Assembly: GCF_002259415.1 (NCBI RefSeq)
Contig: NZ_NPFY01000036.1
Coordinates: 186,001-250,000, forward strand
Source of the DNA: Rhodococcus sp. 14-2470-1b
GTDB lineage: Bacteria > Actinomycetota > Actinomycetes > Mycobacteriales > Mycobacteriaceae
Direction: 5' to 3'
DNA length: 64,000 nucleotides
Below are positions 55,817 through 63,739 of the stretch, in pieces (within the stretch, counting starts at the first letter, position 1; each line of letters opens with the position of its first letter). Made by a program: the position numbers and the translations under genes. The notes under the pieces were generated by a model. The model ran no database searches. It saw only the letters and a program-made list of their open reading frames with translations, and was not told where the DNA came from.

Positions 55817-57016
55817 ATGACGACCACCGAAGACACCACCCACACCGCCGGTGCCCGCAAGTGGGTCATGCTCGCCCTCGGAATGCTCGCCCAGACTTCG
55901 GGTGCCGTATTCATCAACGGCGCAGCATTTCTCATCCCGTCGCTCCACGAAGATCGCGGGTTGAGCCTCGCCGCAGCCGGACTCGTGGTGGCCATGCCGA
56001 CGGTCGGAATCATGCTGACTCTCATCGCCTGGGGTGTCCTCGTGGACAGGATCGGTGAGAAGCTGGTGCTCGCCATCGGGCTGGCACTCACATCCGCGGC
56101 GAGCTTCGCTGCCGTGTTCACGACGTCGTTCGTCGTACTCGGCCTGTGCCTGCTTCTGGGCGGAATGGCAGCCGCAAGCGCCAACAGCGCATCCGGACGT
56201 GTCGTCGTCGGATGGTTCCCGCCGGAACGACGCGGACTCGCCATGGGGATCCGACAGATGTCCGTACCGCTCGGCGTCGCCATCGGCGCACTGCTCATCC
56301 CACCCATCGCACGCGATCACGGCGTCGGCGCTGCCCTTCTCGTGCCCGCGATCGTGTGCGTCACCACCGCGGTCGCCTGCCTGGCGATCATCGACCCACC
56401 GCGCCCCGACCGCGAGGCCGCAGAGCGAGCTGGGCTGCTGGCCAACCCCTATCGCGCCAGCAGCCAACTGTGGCGCATCCACTCGACGTCGGTCCTGCTC
56501 GTCGTCCCTCAATACGTCGTCTGGACGTACGCGCTGGTGTGGTTGATGTCGGACCGCGGATGGTCGGCTGCCTCCGCAGGTGTCCTCGTCACGCTGACAC
56601 AGATTCTCGGAGCCTTCGGGCGCATAGGCGTCGGCGCCCTGTCGGACACGCTGGGTAGCCGGATGCGACCGCTACGGTGGGTCGCCGTGTCCACGACGGT
56701 GACCATGGTGGTCCTGGCGGTCACCGACTGGCTCGATTCCCCGGTGTCCATCGCCGTGATGGTGATCGCATCGGTCGTCACCGTCGCGCCGAACGGCCTG
56801 GCGTTCACCGCGGTAGCCGAAGTCTCCGGCCCGTACTGGAGCGGACGCGCTCTCGGCGCTCAGAACACCGGACAGTTCATCGCCGCGTCCATGGTTCCGC
56901 CTGCATTCGGTGCACTCGCGGCCATCAGCTTTCCTCTGGCGTTCGCCGTGTCCTCGGTGTTCCCCGCCCTCGCCGTGCCGGTCATCCCCGACGACCAGCA
57001 ATCGCCGGAGCCGTAG
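55817..57016 (+). CDS. Major facilitator superfamily transporter
   Basis: 399 residues with about 12 membrane segments. MFS-type motifs are DRIGEKLVLAIG between segments 2 and 3 and PERRGLAMGIRQMSVPLGVA. The middle loop after residue 190 is short. The closest type is the MFS gene at Rv2994 in mycobacteria; the substrate is unknown. Its upstream palindrome suggests a link to the branched-chain amino acid regulon. A GTG at 55801 out of frame is not used. Confidence 0.92.
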   Translation: MTTTEDTTHTAGARKWVMLALGMLAQTSGAVFINGAAFLIPSLHEDRGLSLAAAGLVVAMPTVGIMLTLIAWGVLVDRIGEKLVLAIGLALTSAASFAAVFTTSFVVLGLCLLLGGMAAASANSASGRVVVGWFPPERRGLAMGIRQMSVPLGVAIGALLIPPIARDHGVGAALLVPAIVCVTTAVACLAIIDPPRPDREAAERAGLLANPYRASSQLWRIHSTSVLLVVPQYVVWTYALVWLMSDRGWSAASAGVLVTLTQILGAFGRIGVGALSDTLGSRMRPLRWVAVSTTVTMVVLAVTDWLDSPVSIAVMVIASVVTVAPNGLAFTAVAEVSGPYWSGRALGAQNTGQFIAASMVPPAFGALAAISFPLAFAVSSVFPALAVPVIPDDQQSPEP

Positions 57017-57064
57017 TCTCAGCTGAACCCCGCCGAACCGAACGTGCCGTGCCGTGCCCCCCTT

Positions 57065-57123
57065 TTCGGAGCGAAAGTGCCGTTCGGTCAGTCAGACTGA
57101 CCGAACGGCACTTTCGCTCCGAA
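57065..57123. terminator. 59-bp perfect palindrome between MFS gene and leuB
   Basis: Two 29-base arms are exact complements about a single A at 57094 (left 57065-57093 begins TTCGGAGCGAAAGTG, right 57095-57123). It lies between the convergent MFS gene and leuB, and the arms end with CCTTTT on the left. Works as a bidirectional terminator by position. The arm length is well above what a terminator needs. Confidence 0.75.
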
Positions 57124-57141
57124 GACAGGGGGTAATAACTG

Positions 57142-58152
57142 CTACAGCGCCGCTGCGATTCTGGCTCCGATGTCGGCGGTGCTTGCAGCGGCCGGACCTC
57201 GGGAGGCGAGGTCGGCGGCGACGGCGGCTTCGACGCGCTCGGAGTTCGCCGTGTCACCGAGGTGCGCAAGCAACAGAGACACCGACAGAATCGCAGCTGT
57301 CGGATCGGCTTTGCCCTGCCCCGCGATGTCGGGAGCGCTGCCGTGGACCGGCTCGAACATCGACGGGTTGGTACGCGTCGCGTCGATGTTGCCGCTGGCG
57401 GCCAGGCCGATGCCGCCGCTGACGGCAGCGGAGAGATCCGTGACGATGTCACCGAACAAATTGTCGGTGACGATGACGTCGAATCGACCCGGATCGGTGA
57501 CCAGGTGGATCATCGCAGCGTCGATGTGCTGGTAGGCGACCTCGACGTCCGGGAAGTCCTTGGATACTTCCTCGACCGTGCGTGCCCAGAGGCTGCCGGC
57601 GAACGTCAACACGTTGGTCTTGTGCAGCAACGTGAGGTGCTTCTTCCGTGCCACCGCCCGCGCGAATCCGTCTCGGACCACGCGCTCGACGCCGTAACGG
57701 GTGTTGACGCTGACCTCGGTGGCGACCTCGTGCGGAGTGTTCACTCGGAGTGCCCCACCGTTGCCGGTATAGGGACCCTCCGTGCCTTCACGCACGACGA
57801 CTACATCGATGTCCTTGTTGCCCGCGAGCGGACCCGTCACGCCGGGGTACAGCTTCGCCGGACGCAGGTTGATGTGGTGGTCGAGTTCGAACCGCGCACG
57901 CAGCAACAGTCCGCGCTCGAGCACGCCGCTGGGGACCGATGGATCTCCGATGGCCCCCAACAGAATTGCGTCGTGACCGCGGATCTCCTCCAGCACGGAG
58001 TCCGGAAGAAGCTCGCCGGTCGCGTTGTAGCGGCGTGCACCGAGGTCGTACTCGGTCTTCTCGACTCCGGGGACAACGACGTCGAGCACCTGCAGTGCTT
58101 GGTCGACGACCTCGGGGCCGATTCCATCTCCGGCGATGACGGCGAGCTTCAT
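57142..58152 (-). CDS. leuB: 3-isopropylmalate dehydrogenase
   Basis: 336 residues, the short actinobacterial LeuB type. It starts MKLAVIAGDGIGPEVVDQAL and has VVVREGTEGPYTGNGG, DRVVRDGFARA-like RVVRDGFARAVARKKHLTLLHK, and DVIVTDNLFGDIVTDL with Mg-binding Asp residues. VHGSAPDIAGQGKADPTAAIL is near the end. It oxidises and decarboxylates 3-isopropylmalate in leucine synthesis. GAGGAG precedes the ATG. It is 41 bases after serA. Confidence 0.97.
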   Translation of the reverse strand: MKLAVIAGDGIGPEVVDQALQVLDVVVPGVEKTEYDLGARRYNATGELLPDSVLEEIRGHDAILLGAIGDPSVPSGVLERGLLLRARFELDHHINLRPAKLYPGVTGPLAGNKDIDVVVVREGTEGPYTGNGGALRVNTPHEVATEVSVNTRYGVERVVRDGFARAVARKKHLTLLHKTNVLTFAGSLWARTVEEVSKDFPDVEVAYQHIDAAMIHLVTDPGRFDVIVTDNLFGDIVTDLSAAVSGGIGLAASGNIDATRTNPSMFEPVHGSAPDIAGQGKADPTAAILSVSLLLAHLGDTANSERVEAAVAADLASRGPAAASTADIGARIAAAL

Positions 58153-58193
58153 GTACTCCTCGTTCTTGTCGAGCGATCAGGGATGAGAAACGA

Positions 58194-59789
58194 TCAGGAA
58201 AGATCCACGAGTTCGATGGTCGACGCGCCTACTGCCGATGCGATGTTCGAGCGGAGCTCGGACGGAACGTCCTTGTCCACGCGGAGCAGGATCGTTGCGC
58301 CGTCACCCTCGGAGTCCTGACTCAGTGCAGCTGCCTGGATGTCGATTCCCGCGTCGCCGAGCAACGTGCCGATGCGGCCCAGGCTTCCGGGCTGGTCCGC
58401 GTAGTTGACGATGAGGTTCTTGCCCTCGGCGCGAAGATCGAAGTTGCGTCCGTTGATGTTGACGATCTTCTCGACCTGAGTGGTGCCGGTGAGCGTTCCC
58501 GCGACATTGAGGACGGAACCGTCACCGTAGACGGCGCGGATGTCGACGACGCTGCGGTGGTTTTCGCTCTCGGGAGCCTTGGTGACCTCGGCCGTGACCC
58601 CACGCTCCTCGGCGAGCGAGGGTGCGTTGACGAACGTGACCGAGTCCTCGATCACGGCGGAGAACAGACCGCGCAGGGCCGAGAGCTTCAGGATCTCGAC
58701 GTCTTCGGCTGCGAGCTCTCCACGTACGTCGACGGACAGCGACGCGGGAAGTTCGTCGGACAGGGCACCGAGCAACACGCCCTGCTTGCGGACGATCTCG
58801 AGCCACGGCGAGACCTCTTCGCCGACGGCGCCGCCCTTGACGTTGACGGCGTCGGGGACGAATTCGCCTGCGAGAGCGAGCAGCACGGATTTGGCGACAT
58901 CGGTGCCTGCACGGTCCTGAGCTTCGGTGGTCGAGGCTCCGAGGTGCGGGGTCACCACGACCTGCGGGAGTTCGAACAGCGGGCTGTCCGTGCACGGTTC
59001 GGAGGCGTAGACGTCGATGCCTGCGGCGAAGACGTGGCCGCTGGTGATGGCGTCGGCCAAAGCCTGCTCGTCGACGAGTCCGCCGCGTGCTGCGTTGACG
59101 ACGATGACACCGGGCTTGGTCTTGGCGAGGGCTTCCTTGCCGATGATGCCCTTGGTCTCCGGGGTCTTCGGGAGGTGCACGGAGAACATGTCGGCGCGCG
59201 TCAGCAGTTCGTCGAGGCTGACGAGTTCGATCCCGAGCTGCGCGGCGCGGGCAGCGGAAACGTAGGGGTCGTAGGCGATGACGTGGGTCTCGAACGCAGC
59301 GAGACGCTGCGCGAAGAGCTGACCGATACGGCCGAGTCCGACGACACCCACGGTCTTGCCGAAGATCTCGACGCCGTTGAACTTGCTGCGCTTCCACTCG
59401 TGCTGACGGAGGGTGGCGTCGGCCGCGGGGATCTGGCGGGCGGCGGACAGCAGCAATGTGACGGCGTGCTCGGCGGCGGTGTGGATGTTGGACGTCGGTG
59501 CGTTGACGACGAGGACTCCGCGCTCGGTGGCTGCGGGTACGTCCACGTTGTCCAGGCCGACGCCTGCACGTGCGACGATCTTCAGGTTGGTTCCGGCTGC
59601 GAGCACCTCGGCGTCGACCGTGGTCGCGGAGCGGACGAGGATGGCGTCGGCCTCGGGAACCGCGGCGAGCAGTGCCGGCCGGTCCGGGCCGTCGACCCAG
59701 CGAACCTCGACGCCGTCGCCGAGTGCCTCGACAGTGGACTGCGCAAGTTTGTCGGCGATCAGAACGACAGGACGGCCTGGCTGGCTCAC
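58194..59789 (-). CDS. serA: D-3-phosphoglycerate dehydrogenase
   Basis: 531 residues from GTG 59789, with AGGGAG upstream. The long form: catalytic and Rossmann domains (VGVVGLGRIGQLFAQRL near residue 150; Arg, Glu, His typical of the family), an intervening ASB domain around 320-450, and a C-terminal ACT domain (NLIVNYADQPGSLGRIGTLL) that binds serine. The first step of serine synthesis. Located between ilvC and leuB on the same strand. Confidence 0.97.
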   Translation of the reverse strand: MSQPGRPVVLIADKLAQSTVEALGDGVEVRWVDGPDRPALLAAVPEADAILVRSATTVDAEVLAAGTNLKIVARAGVGLDNVDVPAATERGVLVVNAPTSNIHTAAEHAVTLLLSAARQIPAADATLRQHEWKRSKFNGVEIFGKTVGVVGLGRIGQLFAQRLAAFETHVIAYDPYVSAARAAQLGIELVSLDELLTRADMFSVHLPKTPETKGIIGKEALAKTKPGVIVVNAARGGLVDEQALADAITSGHVFAAGIDVYASEPCTDSPLFELPQVVVTPHLGASTTEAQDRAGTDVAKSVLLALAGEFVPDAVNVKGGAVGEEVSPWLEIVRKQGVLLGALSDELPASLSVDVRGELAAEDVEILKLSALRGLFSAVIEDSVTFVNAPSLAEERGVTAEVTKAPESENHRSVVDIRAVYGDGSVLNVAGTLTGTTQVEKIVNINGRNFDLRAEGKNLIVNYADQPGSLGRIGTLLGDAGIDIQAAALSQDSEGDGATILLRVDKDVPSELRSNIASAVGASTIELVDLS

Positions 59790-59906
59790 GTGAAGAACTC
59801 CCTAGATAGGTCGAGGTGACGGTAGCGGTCGATCGGATGGTGCGTTGTGCGGTGCGGGACAAGTTTAGAGGCCGAGGGGAACCGAGTGGGGTTCACCCTC
59901 GTCGAA

Positions 59907-59942
59907 CGAGTGAAGGGCACCCTCACGGATGCCCTTCACTCG
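59907..59942 (-). terminator. Hairpin after ilvC
   Basis: A 13-bp stem (CGAGTGAAGGGCA at 59907-59919, complement at 59930-59942) with a 10-base loop. It is 24 bases beyond the ilvC stop. No T-run. A second, smaller hairpin (CTCGT-CGA-ACGAG, 59899-59911) overlaps it. Confidence 0.65.
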
Positions 59943-59965
59943 GGTTACATCGATACGGCGAAAGA

Positions 59966-60979
59966 TCAGGCCGTCTCGGTGATCGGACGGTCGACCCAGC
60001 TCATCAGGTCGCGCAGCTTCTTGCCGGTGACCTCGATGGGATGTTCGGCGTTGGCCTTGCGCAGTCCCTCTAGCTCGGTGTTGCCGTTCTCGACGTTGGC
60101 GACGAGACGACGGGTGAATTCACCGGACTGGATGTCGGCGAGGATGGCCTTCATGCGCTCCTTGGTGCCTGCGTCGATGACGCGAGGGCCGGAGAGGTAG
60201 CCGCCGAACTCGGCGGTGTCGGACACCGAGTAGTTCATGCGGGCGATGCCGCCTTCGTACATGAGGTCGACGATGAGCTTGAGCTCGTGCAGAACCTCGA
60301 AGTATGCCATCTCGGGCGCGTAGCCGGCCTCGACCATGACCTCGAAGCCCGTCTTGACGAGTTCCTCGGTGCCGCCGCACAGCACGGCCTGCTCGCCGAA
60401 CAGGTCGGTCTCGGTCTCTTCCTTGAACGTGGTCTTGATGACGCCTGCGCGGGTGCCGCCGATGCCCTTGGCCCACGAGAGTGCGAGCGCCTGGCCCTCA
60501 CCCTTCGGGTCCTGGTCGATGGCGATGAGCGCGGGAACGCCCTTGCCGTCGACGAACTGACGACGGACGAGATGTCCGGGGCCCTTGGGAGCGACCATGC
60601 CGACCGTGACGAACTCCGGAGCCTCGATCAGGTCGAAGTGGATGTTCAGGCCGTGGCCGAAGAACAGTGCGTCGCCGTCCTTCAGGTTGGGCTCGATCTC
60701 TTCCTTGAAGATCGCAGCCTGGGCGGTGTCGGGTGCGAGCACCATGATCACGTCGGCCCATGCGGAGACCTCGGCCGGAGTACCGACCTTCAGGCCCTGC
60801 TCCTCTGCCTTGGCGCGGGACTTCGATCCCTCTTTCAGACCGATGCGGACGTCGACGCCCGAGTCGCGCAGGCTCAGCGAGTGCGCGTGGCCCTGGCTTC
60901 CGTATCCGATGACGGCGACCTTGCGGCCCTGGATGATCGACAGATCAGCATCGTCGTCGTAGAACATCTCGACTGCCAC
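59966..60979 (-). CDS. ilvC: Ketol-acid reductoisomerase (class I)
   Basis: 337 residues from GTG 60979. NADPH-binding VAVIGYGSQGHAHSLSL at residues 19-35 and RIGLKEGSKSRAKA, with Ser/Arg positions typical for NADPH use. The C-terminal domain has the metal ligands in DLFGEQAVLCGG and the substrate-binding GGIARMNYSVSDTAEFG. Second common step of valine, leucine and isoleucine synthesis. It follows ilvN by 48 bases. Confidence 0.97.
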   Translation of the reverse strand: MAVEMFYDDDADLSIIQGRKVAVIGYGSQGHAHSLSLRDSGVDVRIGLKEGSKSRAKAEEQGLKVGTPAEVSAWADVIMVLAPDTAQAAIFKEEIEPNLKDGDALFFGHGLNIHFDLIEAPEFVTVGMVAPKGPGHLVRRQFVDGKGVPALIAIDQDPKGEGQALALSWAKGIGGTRAGVIKTTFKEETETDLFGEQAVLCGGTEELVKTGFEVMVEAGYAPEMAYFEVLHELKLIVDLMYEGGIARMNYSVSDTAEFGGYLSGPRVIDAGTKERMKAILADIQSGEFTRRLVANVENGNTELEGLRKANAEHPIEVTGKKLRDLMSWVDRPITETA

Positions 60980-61027
60980 TGGTTAATACCTTTCCTCTTG
61001 TTTGAGCATGTTCATCACATGTGGTCG

Positions 61028-61531
61028 CTACCGCGACGCAGTGATCGATTTCGGTCCACGTCCGACGGCAACGACTCCCGACTGAACTATTTCTCGAATT
61101 CCATAGGGGTCCAACATTTTCAGCAACGCATCGAGCTTCGAGCGTGTGCCCGTGGCCTCGACGGTGACAGCCTCGGGCGATACGTCGATCACCTTGGCGC
61201 GGAACAGGTTCACGGTCTCGATGACCTCGCTGCGCACTGTTGCGTCGGCGCGCACCTTGATGAGAACCAGCTCGCGGGCCACCGACGAGTCGTCGTCCTG
61301 CTCGACGATCTTGATGACGTTGATCAACTTGTTCAGCTGCTTCGTCACCTGCTCGAGTGGGAACTCGTCGACGGTGACGACGATCGTCATTCGGGAGATC
61401 CCCGCGATCTCCGTGCCGCCGACCGCAAGTGAGGAGATGTTGAATCCGCGACGCGAGAAGAGTGCGGCGACGCGTGCCAGAACACCTGGCTTGTCCTCGA
61501 CGAGGACGCTGAGGGTGTGGCTGGTACTCAC
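61028..61531 (-). CDS. ilvN: Acetolactate synthase small subunit
   Basis: 167 residues from a GTG that overlaps the ilvB TGA by 4 bases. The N-terminal ACT domain (HTLSVLVEDKPGVLARVAAL) binds valine for feedback, and FSRRGFNISSLAVGGTE is conserved. A second ACT-like domain completes the ilvH-type length. It activates IlvB. Confidence 0.97.
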   Translation of the reverse strand: MSTSHTLSVLVEDKPGVLARVAALFSRRGFNISSLAVGGTEIAGISRMTIVVTVDEFPLEQVTKQLNKLINVIKIVEQDDDSSVARELVLIKVRADATVRSEVIETVNLFRAKVIDVSPEAVTVEATGTRSKLDALLKMLDPYGIREIVQSGVVAVGRGPKSITASR

Positions 61532-63480
61532 TTGTCGGTGCCTTTCTCGTGCAGGGCGTTGCCGTGGGCCTGCTCGCGTGCCATTGCCTCGTGGATGACG
61601 GCGGGTTCGGCCACGGAAGCCTCGTCCTCGTCGAACAGTGGTCGGATTCCGCGGGCGGCCATGATCTCGTCGTTACCGGTGCCTGCAGCGACCATGGGCC
61701 AGACCTGCGCGTCGGCGCCGACGATGAAGTCGATGACGACGGGGCGGTCGTTGATCGCGCGAGCCTGTGCGATGACCGCGTCGACGTCTTCCTCACGCTC
61801 GCAGCGAATTCCGACGCAGCCCAGGGCTTCGGCAAGTTTCACGAAATCCGGGATGCGCTGGGCGCCGTGGGTCCCCAGATTGGTGTTGGAGTACCGCTCC
61901 TCGTAGAACAACGTCTGCCACTGACGGACCATGCCGAGGTTGCCGTTGTTGATGAGTGCGACCTTGATCGGGATCCCCTCGACCGCACAGGTGGCGAGTT
62001 CCTGATTGGTCATCTGGAAACAGCCGTCACCGTCGATCGCCCACACCTCGGCGTCGGGAAGGCCCATCTTGGCGCCCATCGCCGCCGGAACGGCGTAGCC
62101 CATGGTGCCGAGTCCGCCCGAGTTCAGCCACGTGCGCGGCTTCTCGTAGTTGATGAACTGCGCGGCCCACATCTGATGCTGGCCGACGCCCGCGCAGTAG
62201 ATCGCGTCGGGTCCGGCGAACTTGCCGACCGAGGAAATGACGAACTCCGGCGACATGCTCCCGTCACTGGGGCGGTCGTAGCTCAGCGGGTACGTCTTGC
62301 GGATCCCGTCGAGGTATTTCCACCAATCACCCAGTTCGACGGTGGTGCCCGTGGCGCGATCGGCACGCAGCGCCTCGATCAGCTCGACGATGACCTCCTT
62401 GCAGTCACCGACGATCGGCACGTCGGCATAGCGATTCTTGCCGATCTCGGCCGGATCGATGTCCGCGTGGATCACCTTTGCGTTCGGCGCGAACGACGAG
62501 AGCTGTCCGGTGACGCGGTCGTCGAACCGGGCGCCGAGCGTGATGAGCAGATCACTGCGCTGCAGGCCGGCCACAGCGGCCACGGTGCCGTGCATACCGG
62601 GCATGCCCAGGTTCAGCTGGTGAGTATCGGGGAACGCTCCGCGCGCCATCAACGTGGTGACGACCGGGATGCCGGTCAGTTCCGCGAGTTCGAGCAGTTC
62701 TGCCGACGCGTTGGCCTTGATGACACCGCCACCGACGTACAGCACCGGTTGCTTGGAGTCGGCGATGTACCGAGCTGCCTCGCGAACCTGCTTGCCGTGC
62801 GGCTTGGTGACCGGACGATATCCGGGCAACCGCATCTCCGGTGGCCACGAGAACGTGGTCTGTGCCTGCAGGATGTCCTTGGGGATGTCGACGAGGACCG
62901 CGCCCGGACGACCGGAGGACGCGATGTAGAACGCCTCGGCCATGATGCGTGGGATGTCGACGCCGTCGGTGATCAGGAAGTTGTGCTTGGTGACGGGCAT
63001 CGTGATGCCGGAGATGTCGGCTTCCTGGAACCCGTCGGTGCCGATGAGACTTCGCGCGACCTGGCCGGTGATGGCGACGATGGGAACGGAGTCCATCTGA
63101 GCGTCGGCGAGCGGTGTGACGAGGTTCGTCGCTCCGGGGCCCGACGTCGCCATGCAGACGCCGACGCGGCCGGTGGCCTGCGCGTATCCGGTGGCTGCGT
63201 GCCCTGCGCCCTGTTCGTGACGAACGAGGACGTGGCGAACCTTCTTGGAGTCGAAGAGTGGGTCGTACACCGGAAGAACGGCTCCACCCGGAATGCCGAA
63301 TACCGTGTCGACGTCGAGTTCCTCGAGTGCTCGGACGACGGACTGTGCGCCGGTCACCTTCTCGGGTGCGACATGGCGACGCGATCCGTCGACGGCTCCG
63401 TTGATGTCCGGTGCCGACGAGCTGGCGTTTGCTCCCGACTTACGAGTCGAGGGCCCTGGGCGTGCGGTTGGTGCGCTCAC
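61528..63480 (-). CDS. ilvB: Acetolactate synthase large subunit
   Basis: 650 residues from GTG 63480 with GAGGAAG upstream. A Ser/Ala-rich 35-residue tail precedes the conserved region (KVTGAQSVVRALEELDVDTV). TPP domain at the N-terminus has FGIPGGAVLPVYD and the catalytic Glu in VRHEQGAGHAATGYA. The C-terminal TPP site is EVWAIDGDGCFQMTNQELAT with the GDG-N motif. It joins two pyruvates, or pyruvate and 2-oxobutyrate. An attenuator precedes it. Confidence 0.97.
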   Translation of the reverse strand: MSAPTARPGPSTRKSGANASSSAPDINGAVDGSRRHVAPEKVTGAQSVVRALEELDVDTVFGIPGGAVLPVYDPLFDSKKVRHVLVRHEQGAGHAATGYAQATGRVGVCMATSGPGATNLVTPLADAQMDSVPIVAITGQVARSLIGTDGFQEADISGITMPVTKHNFLITDGVDIPRIMAEAFYIASSGRPGAVLVDIPKDILQAQTTFSWPPEMRLPGYRPVTKPHGKQVREAARYIADSKQPVLYVGGGVIKANASAELLELAELTGIPVVTTLMARGAFPDTHQLNLGMPGMHGTVAAVAGLQRSDLLITLGARFDDRVTGQLSSFAPNAKVIHADIDPAEIGKNRYADVPIVGDCKEVIVELIEALRADRATGTTVELGDWWKYLDGIRKTYPLSYDRPSDGSMSPEFVISSVGKFAGPDAIYCAGVGQHQMWAAQFINYEKPRTWLNSGGLGTMGYAVPAAMGAKMGLPDAEVWAIDGDGCFQMTNQELATCAVEGIPIKVALINNGNLGMVRQWQTLFYEERYSNTNLGTHGAQRIPDFVKLAEALGCVGIRCEREEDVDAVIAQARAINDRPVVIDFIVGADAQVWPMVAAGTGNDEIMAARGIRPLFDEDEASVAEPAVIHEAMAREQAHGNALHEKGTDK

Positions 63481-63528
63481 TAGTGCTTCCTCAGGATGAA
63501 AGATGTAGCTGGGCGATCTCTGGGCAAG

Positions 63529-63561
63529 AAAAAACCCCCGTCAGCCGAGGCTGTACGAGGG
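63529..63561 (-). terminator. Intrinsic terminator of the ilvB attenuator
   Basis: On the minus strand CCCTCGT-A-CAGC-CTCG-GCTG-ACGGGGG is followed by TTTTTT. The lower stem has seven pairs (one G-U), a one-base bulge, then a 4-bp upper stem with a CTCG loop. It lies 34 bases beyond the leader stop codon and about 48 bases before ilvB. It is the only terminator in the window with a clean T6 tail. Confidence 0.85.
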
Positions 63562-63562
63562 T

Positions 63563-63611
63563 GGCGCGTCGATGCGAGTTGGTCGAGAACCGGCTCAGGC
63601 GTTGACGCGCC
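63563..63611 (-). promoter_or_regulatory. Alternative hairpin in the ilvB leader RNA
   Basis: GGCGCGTC inside the leader codons 19-21 (63611-63604 on the minus strand) is the exact complement of GACGCGCC (63570-63563), just before the terminator. A ribosome paused at codons 14-17 would cover the upstream arm. The exact antiterminator cannot be decided by eye. Confidence 0.55.
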
Positions 63612-63666
63612 GGCCGATTACGAGTATCCAATTCCGCTTCACGCGCTCGACGGTAGGCGCGCGCAT
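63595..63666 (-). CDS. Leader peptide of the ilvB attenuator
   Basis: 23 codons from ATG 63666 to TGA 63597-63595, peptide MRAPTVERVKRNWILVIGRR then VNA. The run W-I-L-V-I (codons 13-17, TGG ATA CTC GTA ATC) uses ATA and GTA, which are expected to be rare in GC-rich genomes; such codons are typical of attenuator leaders. No clear ribosome binding site precedes the ATG. It is too short for routine gene calling. The reading frame lies between the CATAAT box and the T6 terminator. Confidence 0.8.
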   Translation of the reverse strand: MRAPTVERVKRNWILVIGRRVNA

Positions 63667-63695
63667 AGGGAAGAGTCAAACTCGTCACGACGCAA

Positions 63696-63708
63696 TCCCA
63701 TTATGTGA
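63696..63708. promoter_or_regulatory. Palindromic operator candidate upstream of ilvB
   Basis: TCCCATTATGTGA fits TCNCAT(A/T)ATGNGA exactly. On the ilvB strand it holds CATAAT, a plausible -10 element about 39 bases before the leader ATG and over 215 before ilvB. The overlap of operator and -10 box fits repression. It also lies 32 bases before the divergent PH-domain gene. Confidence 0.65.
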
Positions 63709-63739
63709 GATCGCGTAGGTGCAATGCGAAGATGAAGGG

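Noticed and set aside
60980..61027. A copy of the TCNCATWATGNGA palindrome before ilvC
   Set aside because: Only a partial resemblance (TTCATCACATGTGG); the CAT-ATG core spacing is wrong.
61549..63483. A 644-codon open frame on the plus strand
   Set aside because: Exact shadow of ilvB, which has full acetolactate synthase motifs.
63491..63688. A 65-codon frame starting GTG in the ilvB leader region
   Set aside because: It runs through the terminator stem and lacks an Ile/Leu/Val run; the 23-codon frame in another phase fits an attenuator leader better.
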